A DNA stretch of 34,015 nucleotides from an uncultured Clostridia bacterium (GTDB taxonomy: Bacteria; Bacillota; Clostridia; Oscillospirales; Acutalibacteraceae). The position numbers and the translations under genes are program-made. The notes under the pieces were generated by a model, which searched no databases, was not told where the DNA came from, and worked only from the letters and a program-made list of their open reading frames with translations. The stretch lies in assembly GCA_945912145.1 (NCBI GenBank), contig CAMEBF010000020.1, positions 1 through 34,015 of the forward strand, written 5' to 3'. Positions 1 to 6,380 of this stretch are shown piece by piece (within the stretch, counting starts at the first letter, position 1; the number at the start of each line of letters is the position of its first letter).

Positions 1-93
1 CAGGCAAATCCTTATGGCTATCAGCAGCAGAATCAACAGGCAAATCCTTATGGCTATCAGCAGCAGAATCAACAGGCAAATCCCTATGGCTAC
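1..93 (+). repeat. 36-bp in-frame tandem repeat
   Basis: Bases 1-36 and 37-72 are identical, and a third copy begins at 73 and diverges after about 20 bases. Each unit encodes 12 residues. The array starts at the window edge, so more copies may lie upstream. Identical DNA, not only identical protein, suggests recent unit duplication. Confidence 0.9.
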
Positions 94-387
94 GGCCAGC
101 CGAACCCGCAGCCGACCCCAAACGGTGGCTATCAGCAGCCCTACGGTCAGCCTAATCCCTACGGTTATCAGCAACCCGCACCAAACGATGTTCCGAATAC
201 CGGCCTGAACGTTCTCGCGTTTTTCTTCCCGATCGTCGGACTGATTCTGTATCTGGTCTGGAAAGACGGCACGCCGGTCAAGGCGAAATCCGTCGGCAAA
301 TCGGCGCTCATCGGCTTTATCGTCGGTATTGTGTTCTCCATTCTGAGCTACGTGATCACCTTTGCGACGACGATGGCATTCCTGTAA
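1..387 (+). CDS. Gln/Tyr/Pro-rich repeat protein with C-terminal membrane segments (5' partial)
   Basis: Frame 1 is open from the first base to a TAA at 385-387, so the start lies upstream of the window. The visible 128 residues begin with a 12-residue repeat (QANPYGYQQQNQ) and go on as Gly/Gln/Pro/Tyr-rich low-complexity sequence to about residue 60. A conserved-looking tail follows with two hydrophobic stretches (about 68-80 and 101-127) separated by a charged WKDGTPVKAKSVGK segment. This layout resembles clostridial membrane proteins that carry a disordered, often zinc-ribbon-headed N-terminus; any such head would be outside the window. Role unknown. The frame is supported by the repeat, the membrane segments and the stop before the rplU promoter. 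Confidence 0.75.
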   Translation, partial: QANPYGYQQQNQQANPYGYQQQNQQANPYGYGQPNPQPTPNGGYQQPYGQPNPYGYQQPAPNDVPNTGLNVLAFFFPIVGLILYLVWKDGTPVKAKSVGKSALIGFIVGIVFSILSYVITFATTMAFL

Positions 388-421
388 GCAGTCGCTTGCG
401 TATTTTCCTGAAAAAAAATGC

Positions 422-450
422 TTGACAAGCCGGCAACACCGTGCTATAAT
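422..450 (+). promoter_or_regulatory. Sigma-A type promoter of rplU-prp-rpmA
   Basis: TTGACA at 422-427 and TATAAT at 445-450 are both perfect consensus hexamers with a 17-bp spacer. The expected start is near 457, which gives an untranslated leader of about 90 nt before rplU. Confidence 0.9.
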
Positions 451-454
451 TCTT

Positions 455-545
455 ATGCCGCATGTGGCAGGCATGGGTGTATTGCGCCCGAAAAGAGGAA
501 GTATCCCGCCCGTTGCAGCGAGTCTTAATAAGGAAGGGTAATTCA
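455..545 (+). ncRNA. Probable ribosomal protein L21 leader RNA
   Basis: The roughly 90-nt leader between the promoter and rplU holds competing short pairings (ATGCC at 455-459 with GGCAT at 470-474, and TGCC with GGCA nearby) and GC-rich CGCCC/CCGCCC blocks before the ribosome-binding site. Bacillota rplU operons commonly carry an autoregulatory L21 leader at exactly this place. The assignment rests on position and size; I could not test it against the covariance model. Confidence 0.5.
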
Positions 546-857
546 ATGTACGCAATTATCGAAACAGGCGGCAAGCAGTACAAGGTTGAAGAGGGCTCTG
601 TCGTCTTCATCGAGAAGCTTGACGTGGAAGCTGACAGCGAAGTAGTTTTTGATAAGGTAATTGCCGTAGGTAAGGAAGACGGAATCAAAGTCGGTGCTCC
701 CTATGTGGACGGCGCAACCGTTACCGCCAAAGCCGTTAAGAACGGTAAGGCCAAAAAGATCACGGTTTCCACCTACAAGGCAAAGAAAAACGAAAAGCGT
801 AAAATGGGCCACAGACAGCCCTACACCAAGATTGAAGTTGCTTCAATCAACGCTTAA
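546..857 (+). CDS. rplU: 50S ribosomal protein L21
   Basis: This 103-residue protein matches bacterial L21 in length and sequence, with the [17 protein letters not shown] start and the basic [13 protein letters not shown] end. L21 binds 23S rRNA in the large subunit. The ATG at 546 follows an AAGGAAGGG ribosome-binding site; the frame is open further upstream but reads through the leader RNA. It is first in rplU-prp-rpmA, the usual order in Bacillota, and its stop overlaps the prp start by one base, so the two are probably translationally coupled. Confidence 0.97.
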   Translation: MYAIIETGGKQYKVEEGSVVFIEKLDVEADSEVVFDKVIAVGKEDGIKVGAPYVDGATVTAKAVKNGKAKKITVSTYKAKKNEKRKMGHRQPYTKIEVASINA

Positions 858-1168
858 TGATCCGAGCGTGTTTTTCGACCCGTAACGGGAAGCCCTGCGG
901 TTTCACCCTGAAAGGGCACGCAGGCGCAGCGGAAAGCGGACAGGATATTGTCTGCGCCGCCGTTTCCTCCGCCGCCTACATGGCGGTGAACACGATGACC
1001 GAGATTCTCGGTGCAGAAGTGACAGCGGACGTCCGCGACGGGTACATGAAAATCTCACTCTGCGGCGACAATGACGCCGCGTCGGATATGCTTTCGGGCT
1101 TGCAGCTTCATCTGAACGCGCTTGCCGAAGACTATCCGGACTTTATCAAAATGACTACGGAGGTGTAA
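857..1168 (+). CDS. prp: Ribosomal-processing cysteine protease Prp
   Basis: The 103-residue protein has the family hallmarks GHAG (His21) and DIVCAAVS (Cys33), the catalytic dyad of Prp (formerly YsxB). Prp removes the N-terminal extension of L27 before L27 enters the 50S subunit. The substrate is encoded directly downstream and carries the expected extension. The ATG overlaps the rplU TAA by one base. The gene ends four bases before the rpmA ATG, whose ribosome-binding site lies inside the prp 3' end. Confidence 0.95.
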   Translation: MIRACFSTRNGKPCGFTLKGHAGAAESGQDIVCAAVSSAAYMAVNTMTEILGAEVTADVRDGYMKISLCGDNDAASDMLSGLQLHLNALAEDYPDFIKMTTEV

Positions 1169-1171
1169 GTG

Positions 1172-1450
1172 ATGCTCAAGATAAACATTCAGCTCTTCGC
1201 TCATAAAAAAGGTATGGGTTCCACCCGTAACGGCCGTGATTCCGAATCCAAGAGACTCGGCGTAAAGCGTGCAGACGGGCAGACTGTGAACGCGGGTACA
1301 ATCCTCGTTCGTCAGAGAGGAACGCACATCCATCCCGGCAACAATGTCGGCAAGGGTTCCGACGATACGCTGTTCGCCCTGGTGAACGGTACCGTCAAGT
1401 TTGAGCGTATGGGCAAAGACCGTAAAAAGGTCAGCGTTTACGAAAACTGA
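1172..1450 (+). CDS. rpmA: 50S ribosomal protein L27, with Prp-cleaved N-terminal extension
   Basis: The 92-residue protein is a clear L27 ([21 protein letters not shown], then [16 protein letters not shown]). It begins [14 protein letters not shown]: a short extension ending in LF before AHKKG, the pattern Prp cuts between Phe9 and Ala10. The exposed mature N-terminus reaches the peptidyl-transferase centre. I chose the ATG at 1172 (GGAGG at 1159-1163, 8-nt spacing) over the in-frame GTG at 1169. A terminator follows directly. Confidence 0.97.
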   Translation: MLKINIQLFAHKKGMGSTRNGRDSESKRLGVKRADGQTVNAGTILVRQRGTHIHPGNNVGKGSDDTLFALVNGTVKFERMGKDRKKVSVYEN

Positions 1451-1465
1451 TTGATAAATCCCGAA

Positions 1466-1494
1466 GCCTGCGCCGATGGCGTGGGCTTTTCCTT
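1466..1494 (+). terminator. Rho-independent terminator of rplU-prp-rpmA
   Basis: A 9-bp stem (GCCTGCGCC with GGCGTGGGC, two G-T wobbles) has a GAT loop at 1475-1477 and is followed by TTTTCCTTT. It lies 15 bases after the rpmA stop. Confidence 0.85.
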
Positions 1495-1505
1495 TATATA
1501 AATCC

Positions 1506-1636
1506 AAGCCCGCAGGGCTTCCGAAACATTTGCCGCAGGCAAATACTTCATTTCGGCGCAGCCGAAACTTCACAGCCCGCAGGGCTACTTCACTTGTCCC
1601 GCAGGGGCAAACTTCACTGCGTCGCATCAGCGACGC
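1506..1636. repeat. Array of six short hairpins, five with identical GCA triloops
   Basis: Stems of 5-7 bp lie end to end: AAGCCC/GGGCTT (1506-1520), ATTTGCC/GGCAAAT (1528-1544), TTTCGGC/GCCGAAA (1551-1567), AGCCC/GGGCT (1574-1586), TTGTCCC/GGGGCAA (1594-1610) and GCGTCG/CGACGC (1619-1636). The first five all have loop GCA closed by C-G. Units 2 to 6 are joined by (A)CTTCA linkers. Stem sequences differ while pairing is kept. The last part contains the CTTCACTGCG..GCATCAGC core also seen near 25.8 and 32.3 kb. No coding signal is visible. Confidence 0.9.
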
Positions 1637-1672
1637 CAAAACTGGTTATATAAAAAGTTCCAAAACTGACTA

Positions 1673-1701
1673 TTGATTCAGATTCAGATGCCGTATACAA
1701 T
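1673..1701 (+). promoter_or_regulatory. Promoter of the pdxS/pdxT remnant
   Basis: TTGATT at 1673-1678 and TACAAT at 1696-1701 are 17 bp apart. It lies about 65 bp before the remnant's ATG and could also drive ppa downstream, because no terminator separates them. Confidence 0.65.
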
Positions 1702-1767
1702 AGAAACAAAAATTCCGGCGCATACTTCTCCTGCACCTTGCACCGAGCGGCAAAGGAACTTTTTACT

Positions 1768-2014
1768 ATGGATAACAGCAGATTTGAACTCAACAAGAAT
1801 CTGGTGCAGATGCTCAAGGGCGGCGTCATCATGGACGTCACCGCCGTGCGCAACGCCTGCGGACGTAGCACTGATGATGCAGCTCGGTGCGGACGGCAAA
1901 ATCGTCGCCGCACGGGAGGGCAACCTGCTGGTGACGGCATTCCATCCGGAGCTGAATGACGATCTGTCCGTTCACCGCTATTTCACGGATATGGTGCGCG
2001 CCGCACAATCATAA
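1768..2014 (+). pseudogene. pdxS-pdxT deletion remnant
   Basis: From the ATG at 1768 (AAAGGA upstream) the frame encodes the start of PdxS, the pyridoxal 5'-phosphate synthase lyase subunit: [19 protein letters not shown], then VIMDVT. The match stops after about 25 of the roughly 290 residues. From about 1846 a different frame (+1 shifted) encodes the end of PdxT, the glutaminase subunit: [21 protein letters not shown], then [14 protein letters not shown], ending at TAA 2012-2014. A deletion inside an ancestral pdxS-pdxT operon therefore joined the two ends out of frame. All catalytic parts are gone except the PdxT FHPE tail, so no functional enzyme is expected. The breakpoint is near 1838-1850. 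Confidence 0.85.
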
Positions 2015-2036
2015 AACAAAATTATCGGAGGTTTCT

Positions 2037-2579
2037 ATGGGCAACATCTGGCACGACATCAACCCCGAACGAATCAAGCCCGACGATTTTATCGCCGTGA
2101 TTGAGATTCCCAAGGGCAGCAAAAATAAATACGAGCTCGACAAGGAAACGGGATTGATTATGCTGGACAGAATCCTGTATACCTCTACGCATTACCCGGC
2201 AAACTACGGCTTTATTCCGAGAACCTACGCCGACGATCTTGACCCGCTTGATGTGCTCGTGCTCTGTTCGGAGCCGCTCGATCCGCTGACGCTCGTGCGG
2301 TGCTACCCCATCGGCGTCATCAAGATGATCGACAACGGCCGCGCAGACGAAAAAATCATTGCCGTCCCGTGGAGCGACCCGACCTACAACGGCTACCGCA
2401 GCATTTTCGCCCTGCCGAAGCACGTTTACGACGAGATGTCGCACTTCTTCACTGTTTATAAAACGCTCGAGAACAAGGAAACGGCGGTTGACGAAGTCAA
2501 GGATTCCGCCGATGCCATCGCGATCATCACGGCGGCGATCGAACACTACAAAGAGAAATTTCCCGAACAAACGCAATGA
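2037..2579 (+). CDS. ppa: Inorganic pyrophosphatase (family I, soluble)
   Basis: The 180-residue protein hydrolyses pyrophosphate to phosphate in the cytoplasm, pulling biosynthetic reactions forward. Family I features are clear: KGSKNKYE (26-33), THYPANYGFIPRTY (51-64) and the metal-binding DDLDPLD signature (66-72). Length fits the family. The ATG at 2037 follows GGAGG at 2027-2031. It lies 22 bp after the pdxT remnant and its TGA overlaps the ribosome-binding site of the next gene, so ppa, the S component and the radical SAM gene look co-transcribed. Confidence 0.96.
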   Translation: MGNIWHDINPERIKPDDFIAVIEIPKGSKNKYELDKETGLIMLDRILYTSTHYPANYGFIPRTYADDLDPLDVLVLCSEPLDPLTLVRCYPIGVIKMIDNGRADEKIIAVPWSDPTYNGYRSIFALPKHVYDEMSHFFTVYKTLENKETAVDEVKDSADAIAIITAAIEHYKEKFPEQTQ

Positions 2580-2590
2580 GGTGACCTGAC

Positions 2591-3127
2591 ATGAAAAATA
2601 AAAACCTGCTCAAACTCGTTACAGCCGCGATGTTTGCGGCACTGATTACGGGGCTGACCTTTTTCCCGAAGATACCGATTCCCGGCGGCGGCTACGTCCA
2701 TCTCGGCGACGCGATGATCTATTTAGCGGCGTCGTTCCTGCCTCTTCCGTACGCAATGGCGGCGGCAGCCATCGGCGGCGGTCTCGCCGACGTGCTTTCG
2801 GGCTTCGCATCTTATGCGCCGTTCACGGTTGTGGTCAAAGCGCTGCTCACGATCGCGTTCACGTATAAAAAAGAAAAAATTCTGACGAAACGCAACTGGA
2901 TCGCACCGCTCTTCGGCCTTGTCATCACACCCGGCATCTATTTCTTTGCCGATGCGATTCTCGCCAAAGCACCGGAAAGCTCCTGGAGCCTCGCATTCGG
3001 CAGCGCGTCCGCAGGTCTCATCTGGAATCTCGCGCAGGCGGCAGCCAGTCTCGTTGTGTTCTATATTGCGGCGGCGGCGTTCGATAAGCTCGGCTTAAAG
3101 AAAAAGCTGACCGGCAAGCTCTATTAA
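2591..3127 (+). CDS. ECF transporter S component-like membrane protein
   Basis: The 178-residue protein has five to six hydrophobic segments and the pattern GGGYVHLGDAMIYLAA followed by GGGLADVLSG, typical of the ECF-type riboflavin-transporter S-component superfamily (PF07155-like). Such proteins bind a vitamin or related small molecule in the membrane and share an EcfA/A'/T energy module encoded elsewhere; none is in this window. The substrate cannot be read from sequence. It starts 11 bases after ppa (AGGTGA ribosome-binding site) and is 15 bases before the radical SAM gene. Confidence 0.8.
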   Translation: MKNKNLLKLVTAAMFAALITGLTFFPKIPIPGGGYVHLGDAMIYLAASFLPLPYAMAAAAIGGGLADVLSGFASYAPFTVVVKALLTIAFTYKKEKILTKRNWIAPLFGLVITPGIYFFADAILAKAPESSWSLAFGSASAGLIWNLAQAAASLVVFYIAAAAFDKLGLKKKLTGKLY

Positions 3128-3142
3128 GGAAGTAAGATTCTT

Positions 3143-3748
3143 ATGGAAAACATTGTCTACACCTATGATAAAACAGTGTATCTGAATATCACCAACGCCT
3201 GTCCGTGCAACTGTGAATTCTGCGTGCGGCACAATACCGACGGGCTCGGCGATATGGGCAGTCTCTGGCTCGATCACGAGCCGTCTATGACGGAGATCAA
3301 GGAAGCGATCGACGCCTTTGACTGGGACGGTATCACCGACGCGGTCTTCTGCGGCTTCGGCGAGCCGACCTGCGCGCTCGACAAGCTCCTTGAAACGGCG
3401 AAATACCTCAAAGAGACGCGCGGTGTCAAAATTCGTCTGAACACGAACGGACTTTCCGACCTGATTCATCATTCGACCGATTCCGCCGAACGCATGGCGG
3501 GACTGATCGACTCCGTTTCCATCAGCCTGAACGCCTCCGACGCCGAAAAATACGACGCAATCGTCCATCCGTCGTTCGGTTTGCAAGCGTTTGACGCGAT
3601 GATCCGCTTCACGAAGGACTGTCAGAAATATATTCCCAAGGTCAAAATGACCGTTGTGGATACCATCGGCGAAGAGGAAATCGAAAAATGCCAAAAGCTC
3701 TGCCGCGATAACGGCATCGACCTCAGAGTCCGGAAATACATTCCCTGA
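3143..3748 (+). CDS. Radical SAM protein, TatD-associated type
   Basis: The 201-residue protein carries the radical SAM motif as ACPCNCEFCVR: Cys20, Cys24 and Cys27 form CX3CX2C for a [4Fe-4S] cluster, with an extra Cys22. GFGEPT (71-76) is the SAM-binding GGE-like motif, and IRLNTNG follows. The short length and CPCNCEFCVRHNTDG sequence match the small radical SAM family often encoded beside TatD nucleases. No TatD gene is present here; the neighbour is an ECF S component instead. Substrate unknown. A terminator follows 14 bp after the stop. Confidence 0.85.
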   Translation: MENIVYTYDKTVYLNITNACPCNCEFCVRHNTDGLGDMGSLWLDHEPSMTEIKEAIDAFDWDGITDAVFCGFGEPTCALDKLLETAKYLKETRGVKIRLNTNGLSDLIHHSTDSAERMAGLIDSVSISLNASDAEKYDAIVHPSFGLQAFDAMIRFTKDCQKYIPKVKMTVVDTIGEEEIEKCQKLCRDNGIDLRVRKYIP

Positions 3749-3762
3749 ATAACGGAAGAAAG

Positions 3763-3788
3763 AACGGTTCCCTCGGGAGCCGTTTTTC
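3763..3788 (+). terminator. Terminator of ppa operon
   Basis: AACGGTTCC and GGAGCCGTT form a 9-bp stem (one wobble) around loop CTCG and run into TTTTTCTGTT. Confidence 0.85.
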
Positions 3789-3793
3789 TGTTA

Positions 3794-3822
3794 TTGACAA
3801 TCCTGTCGTTTTATTGCATAAT
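3794..3822 (+). promoter_or_regulatory. Promoter of the DUF2079 gene
   Basis: TTGACA at 3794-3799 and CATAAT at 3817-3822 with a 17-bp spacer, about 70 bp before the ATG. Confidence 0.8.
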
Positions 3823-3894
3823 AGAAGCAAATACAATGCAACATTTTCCTGCGTTTTATCATCTTATTGACGAAACTTTTTGAAGGGGATTCTT

Positions 3895-5676
3895 ATGAAA
3901 ACGAAAGGACTTAATCGGCTGCTGTCTTTTTTGACGGACAAATTCTTTGCCAAATTTTTCACCGCATGGTTTTTCTCAGGAGCGATCATGCTGCTGCTTC
4001 ACCCGGGACGGATCACTCTGGGACTGGCAAACGAGATCAACCCGATCCTCTTCGGCGTGATCTTCCTGTCGATCTATATGATCGCGTCCGCGTGGGAGAG
4101 AGCCAAAAAGGATCAGGGACGCGCCGAACTGCTCATGGTGATCGCCCTACTGGTCTTTTCCTGTCTGCTGCTTGCGCGCATGAATGACCTGTATGCCTGG
4201 CTGCCGCTCGGTATTTTCTTTACGCTTGCCATGTTTCATCTGCGGAACAAGCAGACCATCGCGAATAAAGATTTCCCCGAAAAGCTCTGTATCGGCCTGA
4301 GCGCGGCGATCGCCGTCTTTTTTACGCATATCATGCTCGTCATCTCGATCCTGCGGTATGAGACGTACAGTGCGCCGAATTTCGATTTTGGCATTTTCTG
4401 CAATATGTATTACAATATGAAACACGGCTTCCTGCCGATTTCGAGCTGCGAACGCGATCAGATTCTCTCGCATTTCGCCGTGCATATCTCCCCTGCGCTC
4501 TACCTCTTTTTACCGATTTACTGCATTTTTTCCTCTCCCGTCACCGTGGCGGTCTGTCAGGTGCTCGCGATTTACAGCGGCATCGTTCCGTTTTTGCTGA
4601 TCGCGAAGGAACGCGGTCTTTCTCCGGCGAACCGGACGCTCTTTGCCGCGGTTTACGCCGCATCGCCGATTTTAGCCGGTGGCTGTATGTTTGATTTCCA
4701 TGAAAACTGCCTGCTCGTCCCGATGCTGTTATGGATGCTGTATTTTCACGAAAAGAAGAAAATGCCGCTGTTCTGGATTTTTGCCCTGCTGACGCTTCTT
4801 GTCAAAGAGGACGCCTTTATCTATGTGATCGTTTTTGCCGCCTACTTGATTTTTGCGCAAAAAAAACGATGCCGCGGTATTGCGTTGGGCTGCATGGCAG
4901 GCGGCTATTTTCTGATTGCCTGCCTGCTGCTGACAAATTTCGGAACAGGCATCATGTCCGGCCGGTTTGATACCATGATTCCCGAAGGCGAAGGTCTGCT
5001 CGGCATTGTCAAGACCCTGCTGTTCAATCCCGGCTATTCGGTCGAACAGATTTTCACGACCGGTTCGGGTGACGCGCAAAAGCTCTTCTACGGTCTGAAG
5101 CTCCTTGTGCCGCTGGCTTTCCTGCCGTTTATGACAAAAAAAAGCGTGCGCTTTCTGCTGATCCTCCCCATTTTCCTGAATCTCCTGACGGCATATTCCT
5201 ATCAATACAACATCTTTTTCCAGTACAGCTTCGGCATTGTCACGCTGCTGCTGTACCTCTCCCTGCTCAACGTCTCCGATATGCCGAAAGCCAAACAGCG
5301 TTTTTATCCCGCGCTGGCCGCCGGTCTGTCACTGATGATGTTCTGCATGATCATCGTTCCCGAGTACATCACCTATGCCAAACGCTATCACGAGAACAAA
5401 GAGGACTACGCCGTCATGGACGCCGTGCTCGACGAAATCCCGAAAGACGCTTCCGTTTCCGCGACCGCATTTCTGGTTCCGCATCTTACGGAACGCAAGG
5501 AAATCTACGAAACCTATTACCATAAGACCTATGATACGGATTATCTGATTATTGACATCCGTCCCGGCTATGCCGAAGAATCGCTGAAGCTCGCCTCCGG
5601 CTATGAAGAAAGCGGCTATGAGCTTGTCCGGGTGGAGGATGATCTGCTGATGGTCTGGAAAGCACCCGAAAAATAA
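3895..5676 (+). CDS. DUF2079 polytopic membrane protein
   Basis: The 593-residue protein has about a dozen hydrophobic segments up to residue 500 and a soluble C-terminal tail of about 90 residues. DUF2079 (PF09852) marks are NFDFGIFCNMYY (162-173), HFAVHISPALYLFLPIY (193-209), MFDFHEN (265-271) and LLVKEDAF soon after. The family is structurally related to GT-C glycosyltransferases that use lipid-linked sugars, but no member's reaction is certain. I chose ATG 3895, which has GAAGGGGA 6 bases upstream, over an in-frame TTG at 3880. It is a single-gene unit with its own promoter. Confidence 0.85.
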   Translation: MKTKGLNRLLSFLTDKFFAKFFTAWFFSGAIMLLLHPGRITLGLANEINPILFGVIFLSIYMIASAWERAKKDQGRAELLMVIALLVFSCLLLARMNDLYAWLPLGIFFTLAMFHLRNKQTIANKDFPEKLCIGLSAAIAVFFTHIMLVISILRYETYSAPNFDFGIFCNMYYNMKHGFLPISSCERDQILSHFAVHISPALYLFLPIYCIFSSPVTVAVCQVLAIYSGIVPFLLIAKERGLSPANRTLFAAVYAASPILAGGCMFDFHENCLLVPMLLWMLYFHEKKKMPLFWIFALLTLLVKEDAFIYVIVFAAYLIFAQKKRCRGIALGCMAGGYFLIACLLLTNFGTGIMSGRFDTMIPEGEGLLGIVKTLLFNPGYSVEQIFTTGSGDAQKLFYGLKLLVPLAFLPFMTKKSVRFLLILPIFLNLLTAYSYQYNIFFQYSFGIVTLLLYLSLLNVSDMPKAKQRFYPALAAGLSLMMFCMIIVPEYITYAKRYHENKEDYAVMDAVLDEIPKDASVSATAFLVPHLTERKEIYETYYHKTYDTDYLIIDIRPGYAEESLKLASGYEESGYELVRVEDDLLMVWKAPEK

Positions 5677-5694
5677 GAAAAAATCCGGTTTTTC

Positions 5695-5724
5695 TTGACA
5701 TTCCTACTAAACCAATGGTATAAT
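5695..5724 (+). promoter_or_regulatory. Promoter and possible operator of the Rrf2 regulator
   Basis: TTGACA at 5695-5700 and TATAAT at 5719-5724 have an 18-bp spacer. TACTA (5705-5709) and TAGTA (5724-5728) form a dyad lying over the spacer and -10 element, placed where an autorepressing Rrf2 dimer would bind. The promoter is firm; the operator is a guess. Confidence 0.8.
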
Positions 5725-5752
5725 AGTAAAAAATACAGAAGGAGCCGTATCT

Positions 5753-6190
5753 ATGATGATTTCTACTCGGGGACGTTACGCACTTCGCGTCATGATCGAC
5801 ATTGCCGTCTATGCGAACGGCAGCTATGTTTCGCTGAAGGAAATTTCCGAACGGCAGGAAATCTCCGTTAAATATTTAGAGCAGGTCGTCGCGCTGCTGA
5901 ATAAGGCCGGATTTTTACAAAGTCTGCGCGGCAACAACGGCGGCTATAAGCTGACGAAGCATCCGTCGGAATACACAGCCGGCGACATTCTGCGCGCCGC
6001 AGAGGGCAGCCTTGCGCCCATCGCCTGCCTGAAAAACGAAACGAACGACTGCGAACGACGCGAAAAGTGCACGACGCTGCCGTTCTGGGAGAACTATTAC
6101 AAAACCATCAACGACTACGTAAACAGCGTCACACTTCAGGATTTAGTGGACGAAGCCATCGCCCTGACCGCAGACAATTACAGCATTTAA
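5753..6190 (+). CDS. Rrf2 family regulator, IscR-like with three cysteines
   Basis: The 145-residue protein has the Rrf2 winged helix-turn-helix (ISTRGRYALRVMIDIA, then ISERQEISVKYLEQVV, then LRGNNGGYKL) and three cysteines at 92, 100 and 106 in the loop where IscR binds a [2Fe-2S] cluster. The spacing here is CX7CX5C. Family members sense Fe-S status (IscR), cysteine (CymR) or nitric oxide (NsrR); the cysteines favour an Fe-S sensor. No iscS, iscU or suf gene adjoins it. AAGGAG at 5739-5744 supports ATG 5753. It is transcribed alone. Confidence 0.88.
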   Translation: MMISTRGRYALRVMIDIAVYANGSYVSLKEISERQEISVKYLEQVVALLNKAGFLQSLRGNNGGYKLTKHPSEYTAGDILRAAEGSLAPIACLKNETNDCERREKCTTLPFWENYYKTINDYVNSVTLQDLVDEAIALTADNYSI

Positions 6191-6220
6191 CGCATTTTTC
6201 CGTTCCGGCACATTTCATGA

Positions 6221-6249
6221 TTGCAAAACGGAATCGAAAAGAGTATAAT
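6221..6249 (+). promoter_or_regulatory. Promoter of the nucleotidyltransferase gene
   Basis: TTGCAA at 6221-6226 and TATAAT at 6244-6249, 17-bp spacer. It leaves a leader of about 125 nt. Confidence 0.75.
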
Positions 6250-6276
6250 AAAGGCAGACTGCCGGTCATACCGTTT

Positions 6277-6307
6277 GAAAAGACACGTCAGAAGGCGCTG
6301 TCTTTTC
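6277..6307 (+). promoter_or_regulatory. Leader hairpin before the nucleotidyltransferase gene
   Basis: A perfect 9-bp inverted repeat (GAAAAGACA at 6277-6285, TGTCTTTTC at 6299-6307) with a 13-nt loop sits in the leader. The T-rich right arm gives it a terminator-like look, but it is not followed by a clean T run. It could be an attenuator or an RNA-stability element. Confidence 0.45.
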
Positions 6308-6380
6308 ATTCTTTGCGCTTTTCAGCGCGGACAGCGGCAGCAGCTCCCGCAAATTCAGAACACACTACGGAGGAAACAAT

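Noticed and set aside
1506-1636. CRISPR or tRNA-like structure
   Set aside because: The stems vary while the linkers are constant, the reverse of CRISPR; no acceptor or anticodon arms fit.
1738-1959. Intact small protein of 73 residues
   Set aside because: Its recognisable part is only the PdxS N-terminus, and it runs out of frame through pdxT sequence, which marks a deletion scar and not a designed small gene.
5677-5694. Terminator after the DUF2079 gene
   Set aside because: GAAAAA/TTTTTC pairs only through A-T bases around a short loop; too weak to call.
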